Of a stretch of DNA of 64,000 bases, positions 27,129 to 33,677 are shown piece by piece (position 1 is the stretch's first letter; every line of letters starts with the position of its first letter). A program made the position numbers and the translations under genes. A model generated the notes under the pieces. It was not told the DNA's origin, did not search any database, and saw only the letters and a list, made by a program, of their open reading frames with translations. Location of the stretch: assembly GCA_002435865.1 (NCBI GenBank), contig DIWV01000007.1:453452-517451 (forward strand). Direction: 5' to 3'. The DNA is from Cloacimonetes bacterium UBA6097 (GTDB lineage Bacteria; Cloacimonadota; Cloacimonadia; Cloacimonadales; Cloacimonadaceae).

Positions 27129-27692
27129 ATGAGGAAGTTTATACAGATTCTTGTTTTGGTTTTATTATGCGGCTGTGAAATCTTTTCGCTTAGGGAAGCA
27201 GATCCGCCTGACAAACCACCTTTGTGGAATAATTTCTATACCACATGGGAGTTAACGCGCCAGAATCTTGAGTACGGCTATGAGGATGAACGAAACCTGG
27301 TTAAATACGGTGGTTTATTTAGCAGTAATTTCCAGTTTTATTTTTCTCAGCAGGATATAATTGATTATAATATAAATGAAGTCTGGACCCGCAATAATGA
27401 AATTGATATGCTTTATAACCTGCAAAGTATGGCAGACAGCATTGGAATTGAGCTTGAGACTATTCATGACCAAAACGATGATGTGCAATCCACACCAATA
27501 AAGTTGTACAGGAGTTATAAAATAAAAGTGAAGAAGGGCTCAACAATTGATACTTATGCCGGCAAAATGGAATTGCAGATGGTTCAGGATGAAGATGGTT
27601 ACTGGCGTATCACGAAATGGTATGATTATCGTTCTTCATCACCAATAATATATCCAACCTGGGGTAAACTAAAAAATGAATATTCAGTTTAG
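27129..27692 (+). CDS. Lipoprotein of unknown function (first of a pair)
   Basis: 187 residues with a leader ending in L-L-C-G-C, giving a lipid-modified Cys near residue 16. The mature part is mixed alpha/beta with many acidic and aromatic residues and ends G-Y-W-R-I-T-K-W-Y-D-Y-R, which looks like the last strands of an NTF2/SnoaL-like fold. I do not recognise the family. A TTGACA at 27094-27099 lies just upstream. The 3' end overlaps the next lipoprotein gene by 17 bases and the two proteins have similar layout. Confidence 0.7.
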   Translation: MRKFIQILVLVLLCGCEIFSLREADPPDKPPLWNNFYTTWELTRQNLEYGYEDERNLVKYGGLFSSNFQFYFSQQDIIDYNINEVWTRNNEIDMLYNLQSMADSIGIELETIHDQNDDVQSTPIKLYRSYKIKVKKGSTIDTYAGKMELQMVQDEDGYWRITKWYDYRSSSPIIYPTWGKLKNEYSV

Positions 27693-28260
27693 AATACTAT
27701 TGATTCTGATTTTTACAGCTCTCCTGCTGAGCAGCTGTACTAATCCGTTTCATCCAAACCTCAGGTATAATGTAACTCAAACAAATACAAATGATAGTCC
27801 TTCAGCAGTTCTGCAATCTTTGGAACAATCCTATAAACAGAAAAATATTAAGCTCTTTGAGAGTTGCCTGGCACCGGATTTTCGCTTCGAATTATTGTCA
27901 GCCGAAGTAAATATTATTGGGATTGACTGGAATAATGATGGTCTGAGAGATAGCTGGTGGGGATATGACCAGGAAGTGGAATATCACACTAATCTTTTTC
28001 TGGAAGGTTCTAGTGATGGTTCTTATCCTCCTCCTGACCAGATAAATCTGAGGTTGCAGATTCCGCCACAGGATCAATGGGAAACTGACACCGAAACCGG
28101 TCATGAAACCTGGGTTATTATTCCTGCCCTGTTTGATTTGCAACTTATTTTTACCTCGAGCAACAGTTCATTATCATCAAATGGAGTCGCAAGATTCTAT
28201 CTAAAACCGATAGCCAACCGTTGGTACATTGCTATCTGGCGAGATGAATCCAATATCTGA
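27676..28260 (+). CDS. Lipoprotein with NTF2-like layout (second of a pair)
   Basis: 194 residues with a leader ending in L-L-S-S-C (Cys near 21). The early mature part, S-P-S-A-V-L-Q-S-L-E-Q-S-Y-K-Q-K-N-I-K, followed by L-A-P-D-F-R-F-E, resembles the first helices of NTF2/SnoaL-like proteins, and it ends R-W-Y-I-A-I-W-R-D. It shares this layout with the upstream lipoprotein, so an old tandem duplication is possible. The stop overlaps the ruvX start (TGATG), coupling it to housekeeping genes. Confidence 0.7.
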   Translation: MNIQFRILLILIFTALLLSSCTNPFHPNLRYNVTQTNTNDSPSAVLQSLEQSYKQKNIKLFESCLAPDFRFELLSAEVNIIGIDWNNDGLRDSWWGYDQEVEYHTNLFLEGSSDGSYPPPDQINLRLQIPPQDQWETDTETGHETWVIIPALFDLQLIFTSSNSSLSSNGVARFYLKPIANRWYIAIWRDESNI

Positions 28261-28694
28261 TGCCTATGCGTTTATTAGCAATTGATTATGGCGAAAAGCG
28301 CATCGGCTTGGCAATAACCGATGAATTGCAGATGTTTGCAAATCCATACGATACAATACCGAATCTTTCTTTTGAAAACACAGTCTCAGTTTTGAATAAA
28401 CTTATTGCTGAAAAGAAAATCGGACAGATTATCATTGGTATTCCCTGGAGCGTTAATGGCAATGAAACAGAGAAAACTAAAGAAACACAGGAATTTATTA
28501 CACAATTACAGTCTCAAATAAATATTCCGATTATCGGTTCAGATGAAAGATTCACAACTTCTGACGCCAACGATTTACTCAAAGAAATGGGTTACAACTG
28601 GAAGAAGGCACGCAAAGTAATTGATTCTATTGCTGCCTGCCTGATTTTAAAAAGATATCTGGAGAGAAATGCAGGACATAATCAGAAAGCTTAA
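28260..28694 (+). CDS. ruvX: RuvX/YqgF family Holliday junction resolvase-like protein
   Basis: 144 residues, RNase H-like fold. Visible: A-I-D-Y-G-E-K-R-I-G-L-A at the start (first catalytic Asp), I-I-I-G-I-P-W-S-V-N-G in the middle and D-E-R-F-T-T-S-D-A near residue 98, then D-S-I-A-A at the end (last acidic residue). YqgF proteins act in pre-16S rRNA end processing or recombination. The ATG at 28260 overlaps the previous stop; an ATG two codons later is an alternative. The gene overlaps mltG by 26 bases. Confidence 0.93.
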   Translation: MPMRLLAIDYGEKRIGLAITDELQMFANPYDTIPNLSFENTVSVLNKLIAEKKIGQIIIGIPWSVNGNETEKTKETQEFITQLQSQINIPIIGSDERFTTSDANDLLKEMGYNWKKARKVIDSIAACLILKRYLERNAGHNQKA

Positions 28695-29721
28695 AACTTT
28701 TGTAAACAAGATAAAAATTCCTGAGATGACGTATACAAATCACAAAAAAATTGCTATCGTCTTGTCTGCCTTGATTCTCATATGTTTATTGGTTTCAACA
28801 ATATATGATATTGCCGTGCCTGTCAGTACTCACGAAACTGTTGTAAGAATCAAACAGGGTGATACTTCAAAAACTATTGCATTAAAATTAAAGCAAAATA
28901 GAGTTATCAGAAGTGCTTTCTGGTTTGATATTCTTTCCAGATTAAGCAAGAGTGAAAGACATCTGAAGTCAGGCAGATATGTATTTGGTGGAAACATAAA
29001 TCTTTTACAGACTATGGCAAAAATCAGAGACGGTCGTTCAACCTTGATTCACTTAACTATTCCGGAAGGATTTTCCCTGTACTGTATAATCAGAACAATG
29101 GAAAAATATAAAATAGGCACTTACGATTCGTTAATGGCTGTTGCAACCAACCCTGTTGTAGTAAAAAAGCTTACAGGTATGGACAAACAAACGCTGGAAG
29201 GTTTTCTCTATCCGGAAACTTATTCCTTTGATATAGATTTGGAAACAGAGCAGATATTTGGGTTAATGACCCAAGAGTTTTTTAAACGTCTTACCAAGGC
29301 AGGGATAGAGATTGATGACGAAAGAAGTTTTTACAATAATCTGATTTTGGCTTCAATTGTTGAGCAGGAGGCTGTAAAAGAAGAAGAGAAACCTATGATT
29401 GCAGGGGTATTTCTAAACAGGCTAAAGAAAGGAATGAAGTTAGAAAGTTGCCCTACTGTTGATTACACTCTTGAACGCAAAGGCATTGTACGAAAGAAAC
29501 TTACTTTTAATGATTTACTCATTAATACTCCATATAACACTTATCAGATTATCGGATTGCCGCCCAATCCTATTTGCAATCCAAGCATAACATCATTGCA
29601 GGCAGTGATGAATCCTGAAAAGACTTCAAACTTATATTTTTTCGCTGATTTTCTTGGGAGAAATGTTTTTTCCTCGACATATAAGGAACATATCAGGAAA
29701 CAGAAATTACGCTTAAATTGA
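28669..29721 (+). CDS. mltG: Endolytic murein transglycosylase MltG
   Basis: 350 residues. One N-terminal membrane helix (about 24-45), a LysM-like/insertion region starting I-K-Q-G-D-T-S-K-T-I, then the YceG catalytic domain with the Glu in A-S-I-V-E-Q-E-A and the conserved T-P-Y-N-T-Y-x-x-x-G-L-P-P-x-P-I-x-N-P stretch. It cleaves nascent glycan strands in the inner-membrane outer leaflet. A strong ggagaga precedes the ATG inside ruvX. The ruvX-mltG neighbourhood is common in many bacteria. Confidence 0.95.
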   Translation: MQDIIRKLKTFVNKIKIPEMTYTNHKKIAIVLSALILICLLVSTIYDIAVPVSTHETVVRIKQGDTSKTIALKLKQNRVIRSAFWFDILSRLSKSERHLKSGRYVFGGNINLLQTMAKIRDGRSTLIHLTIPEGFSLYCIIRTMEKYKIGTYDSLMAVATNPVVVKKLTGMDKQTLEGFLYPETYSFDIDLETEQIFGLMTQEFFKRLTKAGIEIDDERSFYNNLILASIVEQEAVKEEEKPMIAGVFLNRLKKGMKLESCPTVDYTLERKGIVRKKLTFNDLLINTPYNTYQIIGLPPNPICNPSITSLQAVMNPEKTSNLYFFADFLGRNVFSSTYKEHIRKQKLRLN

Positions 29722-29760
29722 TATCAGAGATTGTTCTGATTGTCCTGTTCAAATAATTGC

Positions 29761-29789
29761 TTGACACATATTTGCAGAATAGAATTGTT
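29761..29789 (+). promoter_or_regulatory. Probable promoter of LPP20-like lipoprotein gene
   Basis: Exact TTGACA at 29761-29766, about 60 bases before the ATG at 29822. At 17-base spacing the -10 position reads attgtt, a poor TATAAT match, while an AT-rich tatata follows at 29794. The -35 box is convincing; the -10 position is not settled. Confidence 0.4.
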
Positions 29790-29821
29790 CGAATATATAT
29801 TGATGCTCATTAGGAGGAAAT

Positions 29822-30376
29822 ATGCTACGCTTTCAATCTTTTCTATTGCTGATTTTAGTTTGTGTTTTATTAATATTTGCAGGTTGCAGTGGAAACAAGA
29901 GCAAACTTCCTGAAAAAGCTGATATCAGTGCCAGCGTTCAATGGTGGGGTTCCCAATCTGATGATGGATATGTTTACTTGTATGGAGAAGCAGTTGATAA
30001 AAGTGAATCAATATCGAAAGAAAATGCTAAAGCTAATGCTCTCTCAGCAACGCAATATATTGAAGCATATATTACATCAATTCTGAGTAATATTGAAATG
30101 GAAGCAAGTATCAAAGACACAAAGATTTTGGAGAGTTCACAAAAAGTAATCAAACTCGTATCCAACATACTGTTCTCACAGGCAGTTTCCGGAAAATCAG
30201 AAACGATTATGGTCTCAACAGTTGATGGTGAAAGCTATAAAACCTTCATGCAGGTGAAGATTCCTAAAATGATTATTGATAAAAATCTTGTATATCAGAT
30301 ACGCAATGATGAGAATCTTTATAATAGATTTATAGAATCCGGAACTTTTAATGCTCTGGATGAGAGAGTAGATTAA
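29822..30376 (+). CDS. LPP20-like lipoprotein
   Basis: 184 residues with a long hydrophobic leader ending in F-A-G-C (Cys about 21). The mature part contains G-Y-V-Y-L-Y-G-E-A-V-D and repeated A-K-A-N-A helices, the usual shape of the LPP20/LpoB-like family (a small domain often found in outer-membrane lipoproteins). Specific function unknown. It has a strong taggagg binding site, its own likely promoter at 29761 and a clean terminator, so it is a single-gene unit. Confidence 0.75.
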   Translation: MLRFQSFLLLILVCVLLIFAGCSGNKSKLPEKADISASVQWWGSQSDDGYVYLYGEAVDKSESISKENAKANALSATQYIEAYITSILSNIEMEASIKDTKILESSQKVIKLVSNILFSQAVSGKSETIMVSTVDGESYKTFMQVKIPKMIIDKNLVYQIRNDENLYNRFIESGTFNALDERVD

Positions 30377-30399
30377 TTTTCTTAGCTCAAACCCCATAT

Positions 30400-30432
30400 A
30401 AAAGAGGTTGATGCTTAATCAACCTCTTTTCT
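30400..30432 (+). terminator. Intrinsic terminator of the LPP20-like gene
   Basis: A perfect 12-bp stem, aaagaggttgat (30401-30412) with atcaacctcttt (30418-30429), around a gctta loop, then ttctta. It lies 25 bases after the stop. Confidence 0.85.
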
Positions 30433-30594
30433 TATTAGTTAAATTTCAGTAACTTATTGACAATGTAGATCATCCGGGGTGGTTGCAGGTTAATCCTACG
30501 ATAATCCCACTGCAGATTTAAAGTGCATACCTTGAAGGTGCAGTTAAATTGCATTGGTATGGATTCTTCGAGCTAATATTTTAGTTGACAGAAA

Positions 30595-30623
30595 AGGTCA
30601 TATTTCAATTTTGAACAACACGA
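30595..30623 (+). promoter_or_regulatory. Probable tRNA-Asn promoter
   Basis: Exact TTGACA at 30595-30600, with attttg at 30618-30623 after 17 bases. The tRNA 5' end is at 30630. The -35 box sits where expected for a tRNA with a very short leader; the -10 is far from TATAAT. Confidence 0.5.
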
Positions 30624-30629
30624 AAGCAA

Positions 30630-30704
30630 TCCGGAATAGCTCAGCGGTAGAGCGGGTGGCTGTTAACCACTAGGTCGGGGGTTCGAATCCCTCTTCCGGA
30701 GCCA
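30630..30704 (+). tRNA. tRNA-Asn (GTT)
   Basis: Cloverleaf with acceptor TCCGGAA paired to TTCCGGA, anticodon loop C-T-G-T-T-A-A (anticodon GTT), a T-arm containing G-G-T-T-C-G-A-A-T-C-C, discriminator G and an encoded CCA at 30702-30704. One G-T wobble closes the anticodon stem. Confidence 0.97.
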
Positions 30705-30705
30705 T

Positions 30706-30743
30706 AAAAATTAAAGCGAACCCTTGGGTTCGCTTTAATTTTT
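30706..30743. terminator. Bidirectional terminator between tRNA-Asn and the minus-strand gene
   Basis: A perfect 18-bp inverted repeat (30706-30723 with 30726-30743) whose outer arms are A-rich on one side and T-rich on the other. It gives a GC stem with a T run in either direction. It serves the tRNA on the plus strand and the 149-residue protein gene on the minus strand. Confidence 0.9.
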
Positions 30744-30763
30744 ATATAATGGCCTGAAAAAGA

Positions 30764-31213
30764 TTACTTTCTATCTTTTACATATATATCACATACATAC
30801 AGTTTATCATTGTTGCCAGAGATAAATATCATTGTAACTTCTTTCTTTTTGTTTCTACACTTTACAACTAAATCACCATTATCATCAGTAAAGCTCCAAT
30901 CAGTATACATATCCTTGGTGTCGCCTGAATAATGTAACAGTTTTGAAATTGCTGACACCATTTCTTTCTTAAAGGTATCATCATCTCCATACTCCAAGCT
31001 TTCATAATATAGTTCAGTTACGTCTTCATTATTTACATAAATATCATCCCACAAGACGTATTCTGTTGCAGCAGGATTTCCAGTATAAAATAATGCAAAT
31101 ATCTTCCTGGCTGTCTCATTATCAGCAGTTGATTTTGGTTCATCTGCCAGCAAAGCGACAGTTGTTATAATAAGTAAAACTACCAGAAAGAAAACTTTGG
31201 TTAACCTGGTCAT
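30764..31213 (-). CDS. Small exported protein of unknown function
   Basis: 149 residues with a clear signal peptide (hydrophobic 8-21, cleavage about A-L-L-A-D). The mature part is acidic and ends in strands (D-L-V-V-K-C-R-N-K-K-K-E-V-T-M-I-F-I-S-G, then Y-V-C-D-I-Y-V-K-D-R-K) that look like an NTF2-like or similar small alpha/beta domain. Two Cys residues near the C-terminus could form a disulfide. I do not recognise it. The binding site aggagg is strong, and it ends at a bidirectional terminator; gmhA ends about 48 bases upstream of its start, so it may also be read through from there. Confidence 0.65.
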   Translation of the reverse strand: MTRLTKVFFLVVLLIITTVALLADEPKSTADNETARKIFALFYTGNPAATEYVLWDDIYVNNEDVTELYYESLEYGDDDTFKKEMVSAISKLLHYSGDTKDMYTDWSFTDDNGDLVVKCRNKKKEVTMIFISGNNDKLYVCDIYVKDRK

Positions 31214-31261
31214 GTTATTATCCTCCTGAAATAAACAAATTAATTATGTTTAAAACGGAAC

Positions 31262-31834
31262 TTACTGAAACAGCCGGCTTTCCAGTAACTCAATAAGAAT
31301 ATGTAAAATCTTGATATGAACTTCCTGAATCCGGTCTGTTGTTTCAGCGGGTACTATAAGTTCAAAATCACATACACCTTTGAGTTTGCCACCGTCTTTA
31401 CCCAATAAAGCAAACGTTGAACAATTCAACGACCTGGCGGTGTGCATAGCTCTGATTACATTTTCAGAATTTCCACTGGTAGATATGCCTATAACTATAT
31501 CCCCAGACTTTGCAAAGGCAGAAACTCCACGGGCAAAGACTTCATCAAATCCATAATCATTGGCAACGCAGGTAATATGGCTTGGGTCTGATAATGCAAT
31601 CGCAGGCAATGCCGGGCGGTCTTTTCTGAAACGGCCCGTCAGTTCTTCTGCGAAATGCATCGCATCGCACATACTGCCGCCATTGCCAAATACTATCACT
31701 TTATTACCTCGCTGGAATGCTTCTGCTAATAATACACCTACACTTTCCATAATCCTCAGATTATCTTCGATGCTGATGAAATTTCGCAATGTATCTTCAG
31801 CTTTTTGAAACAACTCTTTGATGATTTCGGGCAT
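31262..31834 (-). CDS. gmhA: Phosphoheptose isomerase (SIS domain)
   Basis: 190 residues, SIS-domain enzyme converting sedoheptulose 7-phosphate to D-glycero-D-manno-heptose 7-phosphate, the first step of ADP-heptose synthesis for LPS core. Family motifs are F-G-N-G-G-S-M-C-D-A-x-H-F-A-E-E-L, G-R-F-R-K-D-R-P-A-L-P and G-I-S-T-S-G-N-S-x-N-V. Length is normal. This suggests an LPS-bearing outer membrane. It starts 3 bases after the adenosine deaminase stop, so the genes are co-transcribed. Confidence 0.93.
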   Translation of the reverse strand: MPEIIKELFQKAEDTLRNFISIEDNLRIMESVGVLLAEAFQRGNKVIVFGNGGSMCDAMHFAEELTGRFRKDRPALPAIALSDPSHITCVANDYGFDEVFARGVSAFAKSGDIVIGISTSGNSENVIRAMHTARSLNCSTFALLGKDGGKLKGVCDFELIVPAETTDRIQEVHIKILHILIELLESRLFQ

Positions 31835-31837
31835 AAT

Positions 31838-32920
31838 TTACAAGCTCTCTTTTACCTTTACTTTGGTTTTCAGTTCGGCTTCTTCCAGTTCATCTATTTC
31901 AGCAAGAATTTGATTTATCAGACGCACTCTTTCTTTGTAGGGAATAAAAGCGCTCTTGAAACCATTAAGGACTATGTTCTTAATCTGTGGATAATCCAAA
32001 CCCAGAAGTTCAATTGCAAGCATATATTCATCTGTTAAAGTAGTGTTGGATATTGTCCTGTTATCTGTATTGAGGGTTACTCTTAAGCCATAATCAAGGT
32101 AAAAATCAATAGGATGAGCCCTGATGCTTGGAACAGCTTTGGTATGAAAATTACTCTTAAGACAGATTTCCAGGGGGATGCGGTGGTCATTTGCATAATT
32201 TAACAAATCTCCATCTTCAACTAATCTGGTGCCGTGCCCGATGCGGTGAGTTCCGCAATAATGCAGAGCCTGGTGAATGCTTTCAGGTCCATATGCTTCT
32301 CCGGCATGAATTGTGATATTAAGATTGTTTTTTAATGCCAGGTCAAAAGCTTCTTTATGGTCTTTGGCAGGATAGTTATATTCTCCACCTGCAAGGTCAA
32401 AGCCTATTACACCTTTGTTTTTATAAGCAATTGCCAACTCTGCAAGTTTAATAGATGTAGTTGGATCCATATTCCTGATTCCACATATGATTACACCTGT
32501 TTTGATATTGAATTCTTTCTCTGCCTGCTTTAACCCATCTATAACAGCTTCGGAAATCTGAGTGAGTTTCAGACCTTTGTCTGTATGCAGAATAGGGGAG
32601 TAGCGCACTTCCACATAACGGATATTTTCTTTGGCGCAATCTTCTGCCAGTTCATATGCTGCTCTTTTCAATCCTTCTTTATTTTGCAATACTCGGTTTA
32701 CTATATGAAAACCGCGTAAATAATCATCAAGACTCTCACATTTCTCATCACAACAAATCAATTTCTTAAGTTCAGCTGGGTCCAAAGTTGGTAATTCAAC
32801 TTTGTGCTTATTTGCTAAATCAATTAAAGTCTCTATCCTGACAGAACCGTCAAGATGCACATGCAGGTCAGTTTTGGGTAGTCTTTGGATAAACTCCCGG
32901 GTTAATTTTACTTTTGTCAT
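31838..32920 (-). CDS. add: Adenosine deaminase
   Basis: 360 residues, TIM-barrel metal hydrolase that deaminates adenosine or deoxyadenosine to inosine. Motifs in order: K-T-D-L-H-V-H-L-D-G-S (zinc H-x-H), I-T-I-H-A-G-E-A (third His and catalytic Glu), H-R-I-G-H-G-T and L-N-T-D-N-R (the usual T-D-D position reads T-D-N). This last change may alter substrate preference. The ATG at 32920 has a good aggaga in front; a TTG at 32941 is part of the binding-site region and is not a likely start. It follows the nitroreductase by 17 bases. Confidence 0.92.
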   Translation of the reverse strand: MTKVKLTREFIQRLPKTDLHVHLDGSVRIETLIDLANKHKVELPTLDPAELKKLICCDEKCESLDDYLRGFHIVNRVLQNKEGLKRAAYELAEDCAKENIRYVEVRYSPILHTDKGLKLTQISEAVIDGLKQAEKEFNIKTGVIICGIRNMDPTTSIKLAELAIAYKNKGVIGFDLAGGEYNYPAKDHKEAFDLALKNNLNITIHAGEAYGPESIHQALHYCGTHRIGHGTRLVEDGDLLNYANDHRIPLEICLKSNFHTKAVPSIRAHPIDFYLDYGLRVTLNTDNRTISNTTLTDEYMLAIELLGLDYPQIKNIVLNGFKSAFIPYKERVRLINQILAEIDELEEAELKTKVKVKESL

Positions 32921-32937
32921 TTTATATCTCCTAAAAC

Positions 32938-33489
32938 TCAATCAAGATAGCGGACTATTTTATCAAGGGGAAGTCTGTCTTTGCTTCCGGCAAATGCTTT
33001 GACCACCTTGGCATATAGTCCCTGTTTTTCTGCAGGATAGCCAAATGGACTGAGAGCTACTATTCTCCAATTATCCGAAATGCCGAGCCAGGGTTTTAAT
33101 CTTTTTTCACTAAATGCACCTAACCAGCATGAACCAACTCCATGACTCCATGCAATTAACATCATCTGCTGAAAAGCTATGGCTGTGTCAACTAAATAAT
33201 AATCCTGTCCATTAATCTTAACATTTTGTTCTGTATCTGCACAAGCTATAACAACACATGGTGCACTACGGATAAAGAAGTTTGACAGGCCGATTAAACC
33301 GCAGTTAAAAGCCATTGATTTTATCTTGTCCGGATTTTGAAGCACAATGAACCGCCAGGGCTGTTTGTTCTGAGTAGACGGAGCTAACCTGGCTGCTTCG
33401 AGCATTTCAGTTAACACAAATTGGGGTACAGGGTCAGGTAAAAATTTCCTAACACTATATCTGGATAATATTACATCATTACATTCCAT
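32938..33489 (-). CDS. Nitroreductase family protein
   Basis: 183 residues, FMN-dependent oxidoreductase fold. Typical segments: S-R-Y-S-V-R-K-F (FMN phosphate-binding Arg residues), A-A-R-L-A-P-S-T-Q-N-K-Q-P-W-R-F near residue 32, and G-V-G-S-C-W-L-G-A-F near 120. The substrate cannot be deduced. It is the first gene of a minus-strand unit with add and gmhA and has one of the best promoters in the window (33507-33534). Confidence 0.9.
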   Translation of the reverse strand: MECNDVILSRYSVRKFLPDPVPQFVLTEMLEAARLAPSTQNKQPWRFIVLQNPDKIKSMAFNCGLIGLSNFFIRSAPCVVIACADTEQNVKINGQDYYLVDTAIAFQQMMLIAWSHGVGSCWLGAFSEKRLKPWLGISDNWRIVALSPFGYPAEKQGLYAKVVKAFAGSKDRLPLDKIVRYLD

Positions 33490-33506
33490 TTCTCTTCCTG
33501 TAAGTT

Positions 33507-33534
33507 AATATAGTTGTAATGAGTTGCTTGTCAA
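33507..33534 (-). promoter_or_regulatory. Promoter of the nitroreductase-add-gmhA unit
   Basis: On the minus strand, TTGACA (33534-33529), a 16-base spacer and TATATT (33512-33507), 18 bases before the ATG. Both boxes are close to sigma-70 consensus. Confidence 0.65.
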
Positions 33535-33677
33535 GAAATACTATTTTGCTCATATTCAACCGGGATTTCTTGGGGTGAGGAATTCCATAACATACTGCAA
33601 ATAAATATTGTTCAGAATAAAAATATATTGACTATTATTACGATGTTTGTAATATGTGTTACCCGGTGAAATAGAAT

